From NCBI GenBank assembly GCA_022266195.1, contig WHVY01000001.1, positions 9,486,001 through 9,550,000 on the forward strand: a stretch of 64,000 nt of DNA. Direction: 5' to 3'. The translations under genes and the position numbers were made by a program. Source of the stretch: Tetranychus cinnabarinus. Lineage: Eukaryota > Arthropoda > Arachnida > Trombidiformes > Tetranychidae. Positions 10,979-21,892 of the stretch are shown one piece after another (position 1 is the first letter of the stretch; each line of letters starts with the position of its first letter). The notes beneath the pieces are model-generated. The model saw only the letters and a program-made list of their open reading frames with translations, was not told where the DNA came from and searched no databases.

Positions 10979-12196
10979 TCAATCATATAAATGAGAGTAA
11001 ACTTCTTGTGTTAATCTTATATATTCTTCTTTCTCCATTTGATTCATTTCATGGATAGTATCATCATTGACTTCACCAAGTGGAATCAGTCTGCCTCCAA
11101 TTCGGATCATGGGTTCACTAACGTCTTCGAAGTCTTCATCTTCATCTTCGTCATTCATTATTTCATCCTTAACAGAAGAATTGAGACCATCCGATCCCCA
11201 GTCATTATTTTGCGTTGATAATATGGACACTGCAGCGTCGTTTGTATGCTCTAATTTTTCGTGAACTAGAAGTGCCTCTAATACTTCTTTACTGTAACCA
11301 TTTTCATCTTTGGGTTGAGTTGAAGTTTCTTTGATTTTATTTGGATTATTCTTGGTGATTGTAACATCGGGCATTGATGGATATACACTGACTTCGGCTA
11401 GCCATGGAGGTTGCTCTTTCTTGACCACTTCCTCAACTGCTTCGCCATCCTTTTCTATCTTTATGCTTGTTTCTTTAATCATTACACTATCAAATTGTGA
11501 TTTGTCTTTAGTCTTCCATTTATCCATACCTTCGAACCCTTCACTAGTTGTAACTTTTATTGTAGAGCCATTGACTTCAATAGGATCAGGTTCAAGGAGA
11601 TCGGCAGGTATCTTAATGTCTTCGACTTCCTTAAGTAACATGTATAAAGGTTCCATTTGATCATTGAACTTGGCCAACATTAATCGAGAGTCTGCTTTTG
11701 GTAACACATCAGGATCCTCTTCCACTATTTCCCCACAATATGAACACTTGAATTCATTTGATACATGATCCCATAGTTGATCTGCTTCAAGATCAGTGAA
11801 AGTCTTCTTACAATTTACACAAATAAAGGATGATCTTTTGGTGGAGTCGCGCTCTTCCGTTTCAATCTTGCGTCGCATCAAATCCAATTTATATTTGACA
11901 ACATTTACAAATCCTCTATAGTTGATAAAATAATATGCTTGACGAGTAGCCTTCCCATCCGGCCCGGTTTCCATCCTCAACTTTGATTTGATCAATTTAT
12001 CATTTTTGAGACCAGCAAAGATGGCTCGCAATTGTTTCTTTTCAAATTTCATAAGGTTTTCTATTTCATCTTCCTTAATCGATAACTTTCTTATCATAAG
12101 GTCAACAATCAAAGTTTGTTCAATGGTATAAAAACCTCTCATGACATAGCGGACAAGTCTTTTAAGACCTGTAGGTATCTCCAGGGTCATTTTCAA
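10979..12196 (-). CDS. TfIIEalpha: General transcription factor IIE subunit alpha
   Basis: A single exon of 405 residues (human GTF2E1 has 439). Residues about 10-110 form the winged-helix N-terminal region (LKRLVRYVMRGFY start, then LRAIFAGLKNDKLI). The zinc ribbon is C126-x2-C129 (CVNCKKTFTD) and C151-x2-C154 (CSYCGE), matching family spacing. The middle is a linker with LMLAKFNDQMEPLYMLLK, as in TFIIE-alpha. The C-terminal part holds the acidic box (DEDEDEDFEDV) that contacts TFIIH p62, followed by a conserved-looking tail rich in E and Y. With TFIIE-beta it recruits TFIIH to the RNA polymerase II pre-initiation complex. The start is the first ATG and aligns with the family N-terminus. It converges on Rpb4. 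Confidence 0.96.
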   Translation of the reverse strand: MKMTLEIPTGLKRLVRYVMRGFYTIEQTLIVDLMIRKLSIKEDEIENLMKFEKKQLRAIFAGLKNDKLIKSKLRMETGPDGKATRQAYYFINYRGFVNVVKYKLDLMRRKIETEERDSTKRSSFICVNCKKTFTDLEADQLWDHVSNEFKCSYCGEIVEEDPDVLPKADSRLMLAKFNDQMEPLYMLLKEVEDIKIPADLLEPDPIEVNGSTIKVTTSEGFEGMDKWKTKDKSQFDSVMIKETSIKIEKDGEAVEEVVKKEQPPWLAEVSVYPSMPDVTITKNNPNKIKETSTQPKDENGYSKEVLEALLVHEKLEHTNDAAVSILSTQNNDWGSDGLNSSVKDEIMNDEDEDEDFEDVSEPMIRIGGRLIPLGEVNDDTIHEMNQMEKEEYIRLTQEVYSHLYD

Positions 12197-13509
12197 TGGA
12201 TGGTAGATAATAATGTTATTTTACGAAGAATTTTTCACAATCCTTTTCACAGCCAACCGCTTTGAACCAACAAATTGTTTGATATGATTGTCACAAATTT
12301 CTTTTTGGCATATTGTAGTCCGTTGGACACTGTTAGAACAATAAACAATAACAAAAAAAGAGAAAGAAATTCGGAAATCACTTAATTTTGATATAAATAA
12401 TAATTAAACTACAAGCGACTCAATTCAGATGAGTCAAGTGAGAATTTGTCAATAAAAGTGTTGCTGCAGTTCTTTAAAGAGCATCACAAGGGGCTGTTAA
12501 CTCATTACAATTTGTTAAACCGATTATGTAGTATTTAAGCGTATTTATTTACATTGTTAGTAAACAGATTATTTAACGCTAAAGAAAAATTCTTAAGTTA
12601 TTAACCGTCTTAAAATAGCAGAATAAGATCAATTTTGTAATTAAGAAACAAATCTGACTCATTATTCATTCAATGGAGGAAAATGAAATGCATTTGCTAA
12701 TGTCCATTTTTGATTGGATTGATCATCCAATGTTTTTACCTCAAATAGTCTATTAATTGAAAAAATGATTAAGGGATTGGAATCAAGTTCTTGAATAGCC
12801 GTTGATAAATAAATTTTAAAATAAAACGCGATTGATTGATGAAAGAGTGAAATAATTCATAAACAAAATTATTTTGTGTCACTTTTAATTTATTTTAATA
12901 AAAGCAAATCAGCTGTGGATAAAAAAGGATTTGTAACATTCTCGACATTTCAGGGTTCATTTTAACACCTTTAAATCATACAAAAATTGGAAGAGTTGAA
13001 GACAGGTTGAGTCAAATGATAATAAAAGTGCTTTGGCAGCAAAAAGCTAAAACAACTGATGATAGAAAAAGATAAAGTAGGGAAGGAAGAGAAAATAAAC
13101 TAAAAACCTATGAAGAGGGTTGTATAAAGAGGGAAAACTAAATCAAAATATGAGATTCGAGAAATGATGCTATTGTACAGGTTCATGAAACGGTAAAGAA
13201 TAAGATTCTCATTCTCAAGAAACACTGAGTATAATCAATTTGTACACAAGAGTTGATGCGAATCAATTAAAAACAAAAATTATCAATTAGGGATTGGGAT
13301 AATAATTAGATTTGAGTCCGAGTTTTGTTTTTTCTTCTTGGTGTGCTAATAATCAACCTTATTCCGAAAGATTGATGTTTTCCATAAGATAATATGGAAC
13401 TTAAAGGAGAAAAAGAGTGGGGTTTGTCCGTCTGGATGAAGTAGATTTTGATGCGAAGATGGATGTTTGCGTAATGAAGAGTAAGATGGTAAATTAAATA
13501 ACATCTTAA
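12197..13509. other. Spacer 5' of TFIIE-alpha
   Basis: This should hold the TFIIE-alpha promoter and the 3' flank of the next gene upstream on the same strand. No TATA box, RNA gene or repeat was recognised. Confidence 0.5.
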
Positions 13510-14584
13510 TTAAGATAGATATTTTTTGGCAGTCTTGGCCCGACGTTTCCTATTTTTGGCAACCTTAGATGTAATTTGTTCAATTTCTGCTGAAACACTA
13601 TCACTTCGGGAAGAAACTGAATCTGTTTCTGATGACTTTTGTCTTTTACTACGATTAGCAATCGGTATGTCATTTAAATAAGCCATGTTATTCTGAAAAC
13701 TTGGAGTTGACCTATCAGAATCAGCAGAATGGTCACGTTTCCTACTTTCCTTGGTTAACTGACTTTGTCTCTGTCCCATAATGACCTTAGACATATTAGC
13801 GCGAGCAGCATAGGCAGCTTTAGCTGCTTCGAATTCAGAAGAAAATTCATTGCGAGCATCAGCATGATCTTGAACTAGAGCGATATCATTGAGCAAAATA
13901 ATAGGATTTGAATCGGATACACCACTCTCCATAGTCTCATCATAGTTTCCATTTTGTCCGTTTTTGACTTTGTCTTCAGAATCATTTTCAGCCTCTACAC
14001 CGTTTTCCCCGCCATTAACTGAACTGATGAAATGGTCCTGATCTTTGTTATCAGCATTATCACCAGATTCAGGAGATGCATGGTTATCATCTGATTCTTC
14101 ATCTTTCTTTTCGTTTTCATCCACCTAATAAAGGAGATAAAGAAAAATGCATGAAAAATGATGGGTGGAAAAGAGAGAGAGAGAAAAGAAAGAGAAAGAG
14201 AAAGAGAAAGAGAGAGAGAGGGCATTAATTTGAGTCTGAACAGTGAGCTGGCCATTTAAATTCTCAAAAGAAGCTTTAGCTGATTGCAGCAACAAACAAC
14301 TAAATGAACAGATTAAGATAACTATTGTACAGAACAAATGAATTAAACTATGAAAAAAGAGGGAATAAAGTTGAGATAAAAGATAAAAAACTTACATTTC
14401 CATCCAGATTACCGCCATCTTGATCCTGTGCATCTTCATCTCCGGATTCATTAGAATGTCCATTAACACTTTTTGGGTCACATGTGGGTTGATTTTCGGT
14501 CTCACTGGACTCAGTATTATCTGATGAAGATTTAGTTGCTTCTGAGCGCCAATAAGAAAACGGTGAAGAAATCGCAGTACCCAT
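13510..14584 (-). CDS. Acidic Ser-rich protein, function unknown
   Basis: Two exons, 14,396-14,584 and 13,510-14,124, join in phase 0 (GGAAAT|GTAAGT... TTATTAG|GTGGAT) to give 267 residues. It opens MGTAISSPFSYW; the glycine at position 2 could allow N-myristoylation, but this is only a pattern. Residues about 20-130 are strongly acidic and rich in S, N, D and E, without a fold. A more ordered stretch follows (NPIILLNDIALVQDHADARNEF then EFEAAKAAYAARANMSKV), possibly helical. The C-terminus is basic (SKRQK; KNRKRRAKTAKKYLS), a likely nuclear localisation signal. I recognise no family. The gene lies between TFIIE-alpha and neurocalcin. The intron carries a purine microsatellite. Confidence 0.75.
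14169..14222. repeat. GA-rich purine tract in intron
   Basis: GAGAGAGA and GAAAGA units, lying close to the acceptor of the intron of the acidic-protein gene. On the gene strand it is a CT-rich tract and may serve as an extended polypyrimidine tract. Confidence 0.8.
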
Positions 14585-15597
14585 GATTTACCAATGCGAT
14601 TAGGATTTTTAAACAAAGAAATTTAACAAGAAATATCAACGCGTACACTTAACAAAATAACTTGAAACAGACAGGGCTTTTTGCGCTTGCCCTGTTCAGC
14701 AATACTCTTTGGGGTATGGCAAGGAAAGACTCAATGCTGGGGGTTACATTGAGAGCTTCATGCAAAGAGTTTAATAAACTTTGGGTGCCTCAAATAGTAA
14801 TTAGAGGACAAAGTTTCCATTAAATCATATCCGCTAATGTAATTCATATTCCTTTTGTTCATCTATGCTGTGGATTCTCGGTCTATGGTTTACACGAATT
14901 CAAAGTGATTTTGTTAAATTTTATTCTTCCTTTTAACTCGAATTTTAAATTTGTTAACTTTGATCGTTTAGTAATACAATGCGTAATCAAATGTCAACTT
15001 TCAACCTGTCTTGCATCTGGTTTAACCTTATCATACCAGGAGACATTAGTATATTTTTTGGTGGTTATGACACTTGGTGACCTCTGGTCATATGAAATTG
15101 CTGATTTTCATTGGATTGTTTAAGGCTGAAATAGTTACAATGTTCAAATCTGTTGATTGTTCGTTTAGTGTTTAATGTGAAAAGTTGCCAATCGGCTCAA
15201 ATGATGCGGGCTTTCAATTGATTGAGGATATGCGCAATCTTTTCCTTCTTCAAAAGGTAATGTTCATTACAATGTTTACAAAACTGTGAAAAGTTAGTTG
15301 GTTAAAATTCACGAGAATCACTTCTTTCACTTGTTACATTTGCCTTTCTTAATGTTTAATGTTTTATTATTTTAATTGTTGATCTTTTGTTTTTGTATTC
15401 TTTTTTTTAATCAGGTTTGAGTGATTTTTCTGGTTCGCTTGTTAACTCACGTTAAATCTAGTTGTGATTTTCTTGCAAGTTTTTCATCCTTGTTACATGT
15501 CTATTTTTGCTGTGATTTTCTTGGCTCAAGGTTGCCAGATTACCCTTCAAAAAGTTAAAATTCATGCTTAATTGTAAAGACAAATAAGTACAAGAAC
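14585..15597. other. Divergent spacer with possible structured RNA
   Basis: Shared upstream region of the acidic-protein gene (-) and neurocalcin (+). It contains a less AT-rich patch with consecutive stem-loops at 14,671-14,780, annotated separately. Otherwise AT-rich with T-runs and no coding sequence. Confidence 0.5.
14671..14780. ncRNA. Candidate structured RNA, four stem-loops
   Basis: Four consecutive perfect palindromic stems lie in 110 bases: ACAGGGC with GCCCTGT (14,671-14,695), ATAC with GTAT (14,702-14,717), CTCAATG with CATTGAG (14,730-14,753) and AGTTT with AAACT (14,768-14,780). The patch is richer in G and C than its surroundings. I could not match it to U1, U2, U4, U5, U6, U11, U12 or 7SL features. 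The strand and the RNA status are unknown. Confidence 0.25.
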
Positions 15598-16624
15598 ATG
15601 GGAAAGCATAATAGTAAACTTAAACCCGAAGTGATTCAAGATCTGCGCCAGTCAACCGAATTCACAGAATCTGAGATTCATGATTGGTACAAAGGGTTTC
15701 TCAAAGATTGTCCAACAGGTCACTTATCGATGGACGAGTTTAAGAAAATTTACGGCAACTTTTTTCCTCATGGTGATGCCTCCAAGTTTGCAGAACATGT
15801 TTTCCGAACTTTCGATGCCAATTGTGATGGAACCATTGATTTTAGGTAAGCTAGTTTAAACACATGAGTACCTATTTATTTTTTCCCCTAAAAATGGCTT
15901 AATTCATCAGTAACATAAATTATTCAAGCTTTAAACAAACCAACTCCAATTTCAATCCCCAATTGAATATTATTGTAGCTTATTCCATCATGAGACAAGC
16001 ACATTGTTAATTTTTGTCCAAATCTTTCTGTTATTAAGATACAAACTCACATGTGAAATCCAATTTCAACTCCTTTAGACGTGTTTATATTTAAATCTCT
16101 GACTAATCGCTAATTAACATCATCTTGATTTCAACATCTTGGCATCAATAGCATAATCATAATATTCCATTTACAATTCTCTTTTTTCAGGGAATTCCTT
16201 TGTGCCTTAAGTGTTACTTCTAGAGGAAAACTTGAACAAAAACTTCGATGGGCATTTAGCATGTACGATTTGGATGGTAATGGTTATATTTCCAGATATG
16301 AAATGCTTGAAATTGTTTCGGTATAGCATTTTATACATTTATAAAAATGTTTTTGAAACAAATATACAGATTTATGGATAGAAAAGTTGTTTCAATGATT
16401 CTAATTTTTCACCTTTTTTTCCTTATATTCAGGCAATATACAAAATGGTTGGTTCTTTAATGAAAATGCCAGAAGATGAATCAACTCCAGAGAAAAGGAC
16501 CGAGAAAATATTTCGTCAAATGGATAAAAATCTTGATGGTCGACTTTCTATGGAAGAGTTCATAGAAGGAGCTAAAAGTGACCCTTCAATTGTTCGCCTT
16601 CTTCAATGTGATCCTCAATCATAA
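15598..16624 (+). CDS. Nca: Neurocalcin / hippocalcin-type neuronal calcium sensor
   Basis: Three exons, 15,598-15,845, 16,191-16,320 and 16,433-16,624, give 189 residues, the usual size. It starts MGKHNSKL, an N-myristoylation signal used in the calcium-myristoyl switch. EF-hand 1 is the usual degenerate one (CPTG). EF2 has DANCDGTIDFRE, EF3 has DLDGNGYISRYE and EF4 has DKNLDGRLSMEE, each with the acidic residues needed to bind calcium. A cysteine at loop position 4 of EF2 is odd, since the family usually has glycine, but that position does not bind the ion. The conserved segments VTSRGKLEQKLRWAFSMYD and MPEDESTPEKRTEKIFRQMD identify the neurocalcin/hippocalcin branch rather than NCS-1. It acts at neuronal membranes, probably on guanylate cyclase or trafficking partners. 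Confidence 0.96.
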
Positions 16625-17716
16625 TATAACAAATTACCAAAAGCGCATTAATTTTACTGCACATCTGATCTTCAACTATTTATCGTTTCCTTTTCGTTTT
16701 TTTTTGTCTATTGATATTTTTCCTCTGTTTACAAAATTTGGTCTGTTTTCCTGATTGTTTGCTTTTCTAGTCCATTCAATGTTGATTGATCAATCTTCAA
16801 CGACATTTTCACATCATCACCATGACTTTCCTTGTTTATTTTATTTCTGTGTATTATATCTTTCTCCCTTTTTCTGGTCTCTCTTGCTAAACCTGAAATA
16901 CAGTCACCATCCAGATAATGTACCAATGTGAGAATAACCTATTTACATTATTTGTCCGGCAACTCAATTACCTGATTTTCTATCGTGTTTAATGGTTCAA
17001 GTTGAACTCACATCATTAACTGATTTTATAAATTTTCTGATTTCTATTTTACAAGCAGAAATGAAATTCGATACAATTCGATAATTACTGTGAACCAAAG
17101 CATCTCAAAAATAAAATGCCTTAAGACAAAATGACCATTAACTCACTGGTTTTCATCAATAATTCATTCTCAATCAGTATCTCTTGATCTCATTAGATCT
17201 TGTAAAGCAACAATGGTATTCAAATTTTAATAACCAATCAATAATCCAAACTGTAATTTCGATAAATTATTAATAATTATTGATCATTATCTAGATCACG
17301 CTCATCCTAGTAAAATGCTCTTCGAAGCTAAATTTTACGCTAAGTTATCTCTGTCAAAAGGAACTATTGATTAAAAACTTTTCAAGTGTAGTGAATGTTG
17401 AAACTGGTTTTTGAAAATGACACTCAATTTGCGAAAGCCGAACCGGATTTAAAACCTGGATTAATGCATCATTGTCAAGCTGAAAATCGAGTGGTTATCA
17501 TCATTCTATGGTTAAAATGATAAATATCGCGATTAAAAAGATAGTAGGTATATTAGCTTATCAAGTATCAAAAATATATTTAGCTTTAATGAAAATGATA
17601 TTGATTTTATAATCATTAATAAAATATTCTCGCACGATTACGGGTGATAGATAGGCTTTTTGAAGAAATAACACAAATTTTTAATGCAATGCTGATTCTA
17701 CAGGCATTTGATGAAA
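16625..17716. other. Spacer between convergent neurocalcin and BOD1-like gene
   Basis: 3' flanks of the two genes. AT-rich, with a short palindrome-rich patch near 17,260-17,300. Nothing else recognised. Confidence 0.5.
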
Positions 17717-19888
17717 TTAGTTATTAGACGTCCGATGTCTTCTTGATCCGGGTATTGAATAACGAGGCTTATAGAGATCATCTTCGTCATATCTCTGTGA
17801 GCTATAAGTATCACTCCTGGAAAATTTCAGAATAAAAACAATAAGATTAGATTTAAATATCGATACAATTATTGCTCAAGCATTACTTACTTTCTTTTGT
17901 TACTAGATTGACTTTTCCTTGACTTGGAGTCCTCAGTATTGTGCCTTGAACTTGCTGGCGATGACTCTCTTGAACCTTTTGGTTCTTTTTTAATCTTTGG
18001 AATAACATATTTAGGTTTTTGAACGTTTTCAGACGGTTTTTCTGTTTTTGTTTCCGTTTTCGATTTAGCATCCTTTTCGGGATCTTCGGATTTTTTGGGG
18101 GTAGCCATAAGTTCTTTTACTGAACCCTTAGGCCTCTCTTGAAATCGAATATCAAAAACTGGAGCATTCGGAGCAGACCGAATAACTTCAAATTCATGTT
18201 TCACTGTTTTTGCGGGTTGGCTCGGTTGGGCTGGTTGTGCTGGTTGAGCTGGTTGAGTTGGCTGAGCGATTGTTTTTTTCTTGCTTTGACTAAGTTCATC
18301 ACAAACCCAAGAAGGTGAATCGTTTTCTTTCTTGGTTTGCACATCGCCGACTTTTTCTACTTTTACCATTTTTGCTGTTCTTTCCACTTTTTCCGTTTTT
18401 CCACTTTTTTCTAACTTTACTACCTTTTCCAAATTATCTGTCTTTTCTGATTTTTGTATATTTTCTACTTTTTCTGCTTTTTCTGCTTTTTCTGCTTTTT
18501 CTGCTTTTCCTACTTTTACTGCCTTTTCTACTTTTTCTACTTTTTCCATTTTTTCTGCCTTTTCTGTCTTTTCTATCTTTTCTTCAGAGCTTCCTGTCTT
18601 GCTTTTCAATTCATCAGCTTCTTCCACACTTGATATGCTCATAGGATCATCAAAATCAGACAAGTCACTGGTATGTGCTGAACTAACATCAGAAAGTAAA
18701 TCTGTTGCGACTGGCTCGGAACTTCCTTTTGACTTTTCTTTGTCTTGGTTTTCTTTTCTCGTCTCCTTTTCTTCTTTTTTAGATTCATCTTTGTTAGACA
18801 ATGAAGGATAGGACACTGATAAAGATGGTTCTGGAGATTTGGGCTCATTCTTAATTAGAGTCGCCTTGTCATTGATTTCTGAAGAAGGAGTTGTAGATGA
18901 TCCTAAGTGGGCAAATGGACGCTCAGGAGGAGGTGAAGTTGAGGTACCCCAATCAATAGGTACTGCTCTTTGTTCATCAGTACTTTGTTTACCTTCTTTA
19001 CTTATGTGTCCATATATATTGGCTTGAGATTTAGATTTATTATCTGGAGATTTTGATTTATTTTCAGGTGATTTAGAAGTGTTTTCTTCAAAGAAATGCG
19101 GAGAATTACTATCTTCTCCTGATATAAGAGATGTTGGACTGGGTGCAGGAGGAATAGAGTCGTCACTCTCATTATCAGATGGTCCTGAAGTTGGTGGTGA
19201 CAATGAGTGCGATGAGACCAGTGATGGTGACAGTGAAGGGATTTGTTTTTTTTCTGGTTTAACTTCATTCCAATTGTCTGAAATCCACAATGATTTATCG
19301 TCCTTTGGTTCCTTTTTGGCTGGTGGAGTTTCATTTCCAGGCCAAACTATCTGTTCTTCTTTAGTAACAGGTTCTTCTACCTTGATTCCAAGATAATCTT
19401 GAACATGCGAATCTATCCGACTTAACATGTATGTTGTTGCTTTCTGAGCGATAACTTGGTCTACAAGATGTTGAATTGTAGCAATAACATTATCAGACCT
19501 AAGATTGAAAAATGATTATTAGAACAAAATGAATCTAAAGATTTCAGTTTGACAAAAAAAACAAATCATATCAACTTACTCAGTGAGTGATCTTCTCAAT
19601 TTTTCTCTAAGTTGATTTCTATTTAATGATGCATCCCAGGTTAAGCTTTCCAGATAGTTTTTCACTTTACCATCAATTTTTTGTCTTAGATTTTCGAAAG
19701 CTGGCTACGATTAATAAAAATTTGGTAAAGAAACAATGAATAAAAGTATGAAGAGTAAGATAATAATAAAAAATACTTATAAACTAACTTACCCTTGTGT
19801 CAACAGCTGAAAGGCATTCTTTCCGAAATTCATCAAATACTCCACGAGCTTTTAGGTCATTAACAATCTTTTCAATGTCATCATTCAT
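17717..19888 (-). CDS. BOD1/BOD1L1-like protein with Shg1 domain
   Basis: Four exons, 19,793-19,888, 19,580-19,704, 17,891-19,498 and 17,717-17,816, have consistent phases and give 642 residues. The N-terminal 110 residues (IEKIVNDLKARGVFDEFRKE, then PAFENLRQKI, then DASLNRNQLREKLRRSL) match the FAM44/COMPASS-Shg1 domain of BOD1 and BOD1L1. In vertebrates BOD1 controls PP2A at kinetochores and BOD1L1 works with SET1-type COMPASS at replication forks; the fly and mite roles are less clear. The rest is disordered: Pro/Ser/Lys-rich, a long stretch of EKVEK/KAEKAE repeats (about residues 300-370) and a TQPAQPAQ repeat. The last exon adds SSQRYDEDDLYKPRYS. It is divergently arranged with the BED-finger gene. 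Exon 3 would read through into a stop if the last intron were kept. Confidence 0.9.
18205..18585. repeat. Coding minirepeats (Lys/Glu and Pro/Gln/Ala)
   Basis: Inside exon 3 of the BOD1-like gene, a 9-base unit encoding KAE/KVE (TTTTTCTGC on the plus strand) repeats imperfectly at about 18,345-18,580, and a 9-base unit encoding QPA repeats at about 18,215-18,265. The plus-strand open frames full of Ser-Ala-Phe or Leu-Phe over this tract are its shadows. Confidence 0.85.
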
Positions 19889-20918
19889 GGTAAATGAAAA
19901 TACACTTCAATAACAATCAAATAACAATCAAAACAAATATATAATGATCATTTTAATCTTGATTATTTACATTCATTTCAAACGGCTTTACTTTATAGTC
20001 TTTAACCCAGTTACGGGAATAAGGGATACATTGTATGCTACTTTTTGAACCAAAATATGGTTGCATACTTTGCTGCCATCTATTACACTTTTTAACAGTA
20101 CATACCAAAATGATTTAAATACAATAAAAATGAGAGGTTAATGATTTATCCCTTGATCTTTATCCTTAACCAATGCTTTAATTTTAGTGCAAACCCTTAA
20201 TTTATTGTCAATCAAAATAATTCCTATAATATTTCTTCAGTTTAAAATCAATAGCTAACCCATTGGAATAAATATTTCTGAAATCCATTTTATTGAGTAT
20301 TTCATTCTTGTATAATTTTGTATTCAACCCTATCGACGTGTATAAAGTCACGAGGCTCCTAATCATGAAACGACAAATGGAAGCACCTTTGGATAACTCT
20401 TTTTGGTTAGTCAACACAGAACAAAAAATTTGCAAGAATGAAAATAAAACGGTGAGAAAATTTTTAATGAATATTTGAAATTGTGTGATGCACTTTGAAA
20501 AAGTCGTTAATATTGTTAAACTTTTTCTCAATAAATCGATCGAAAAAAAGCTCCTTTATACCCTGCTTTCATCCAATGATTATTAATTCAAGTTGAAACG
20601 ATTAAATAAAGATACTTGATTATAAGTGAAGCTTCGAACCTAAAATCGCTTCACTAAACCGCTTTTATTCAACAAAATTTTTAAAGAAGTTTGAAATGAG
20701 CGCCTGTTTTGTTGCTATAGTAATCCCTCGCAAATGTTTCGCTGGTAGGCTCCTCAATGTAGTAAAGCCTGGATACCATTTTAACCCTGAACATATTTTT
20801 AAGATTGATTACTTTTTTGTTGTTAAATTTTTCTCTTAACAATCTTTTGTTTTTTTGTTAATCTTCAATTTTCTTTGATATATTTCTGTGGTAGAGGTTA
20901 GATCATTACCACTTCATC
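19889..20918. other. Divergent intergenic region, BOD1-like and BED genes
   Basis: A bidirectional promoter region by arrangement. It holds TGCTGCCATCTATTA (20,071-20,085), the shared motif. A 61-codon plus-strand frame at 20,293-20,478 has no recognisable product. Nothing else found. Confidence 0.5.
20071..20085 (-). promoter_or_regulatory. AATAGATGGC-type motif in divergent promoter
   Basis: The minus strand reads TAATAGATGGCAGCA, about 190 bp upstream of the BOD1-like start codon. It has the same core as the sites at 9,372 and 61,132. Confidence 0.35.
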
Positions 20919-21892
20919 ATGTCAACTGCTGAAGGTATGTATTTTTATCGTAATCGATTTGTTTACTTTTATTCACTATCACTATCGATATTCTGATATT
21001 TTTTAATGTTTCCAATTTTCACCATTGCTAATCGTTTTTTGTTTATTACATATCTCAATTATAATTTTTCTGACCTTTTCCCTCAAATTAAATTTCAGAT
21101 GATATTAGTGAACAAAATCAGTATCCAGTCGAATCCACTAACATGAAACTGGTGAAAGTGGTGCCACTACCTCATGCTAGGTCTGAGGTTTGGGCATATT
21201 TCGGGTTTATTGCTGGGGATGATGGAGAAATTCAAGACAAGAAAAAAGTGGTTTGTAAGTTATGTGCTACAACCTTGTCTTACTCTGGTAACACGACAAA
21301 TCTATTCACCCATTTGAAAGCCCTTCACCCAGAAGCTACTCCTGCTAAACTGGCCCCAACATCAAAACCCATCCGCGGCAAAAAAGGAAAGTTCAAGTTT
21401 ATTGGTTATCAAGCTGGGGATAGTGTCGACAATGAGAACCCTCAAGAGTACATTGTCAGAGCTATCACTTTTGGGGAGAATGAGTCAAGTTCAATGCCTG
21501 TTTCCTTTTTAGAAGATGATACACAGCTCAACACAACAGAACAGCAGAACAGTGATGCAAATGCAGTGGATAGTATTATTTTATCCTCTTCTACTAGTTT
21601 GCCTAACATGGACACTTCCAACGCGGAAGTTGATACATCTAACGAAGTTAGCCCAGAGAATGTCCCGTTGTTGTCTTGTGACGATATTACCAACGCAATT
21701 GTTAATATGCTTGTGGAAGACTGTCGGCCCATTTGTTTGACCCAAGGTAAAGGATTTGCAGCTTTGATAAAGTTTCTAGCTCCTGGATACAAAATACCTG
21801 ATTCACCTAAATTGAAAACTTTAGTCAAGAAACGTCATAAAGAAATCCAGCGTACACTGATTTTAAGAGGGCTTAATGATGAAGATCAGTAA
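20919..21892 (+). CDS. BED zinc-finger protein, likely hAT-transposase derived
   Basis: Two exons, 20,919-20,934 and 21,099-21,892 (GAA G|AT), give 269 residues. The start at 20,919 adds MSTAED to the long second exon. Residues about 33-83 form a BED finger: the aromatic SEVWAYFGF, then C58-x2-C61 (CKLC), then H77 and H82 (HLKALH). The middle is disordered and acidic. Residues about 215-260 (KGFAALIKFLAPGYKIPDS) match the segment after the BED finger of hAT transposases and ZBED proteins, where it precedes the RNase H-like core. That catalytic core is absent and the frame simply stops. It is probably a domesticated DNA-binding remnant; its targets are unknown. A decayed transposon is the alternative, but the clean frame and intron argue for a gene. 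Confidence 0.8.

Noticed and set aside
18315..18811. Long plus-strand frames rich in Phe/Ser/Leu
   Set aside because: Shadows of the Lys/Glu repeats of the BOD1-like gene on the other strand.
20293..20478. Small frame with a GT donor-like end upstream of the BED gene
   Set aside because: No acceptor exon continues it with recognisable coding sequence.
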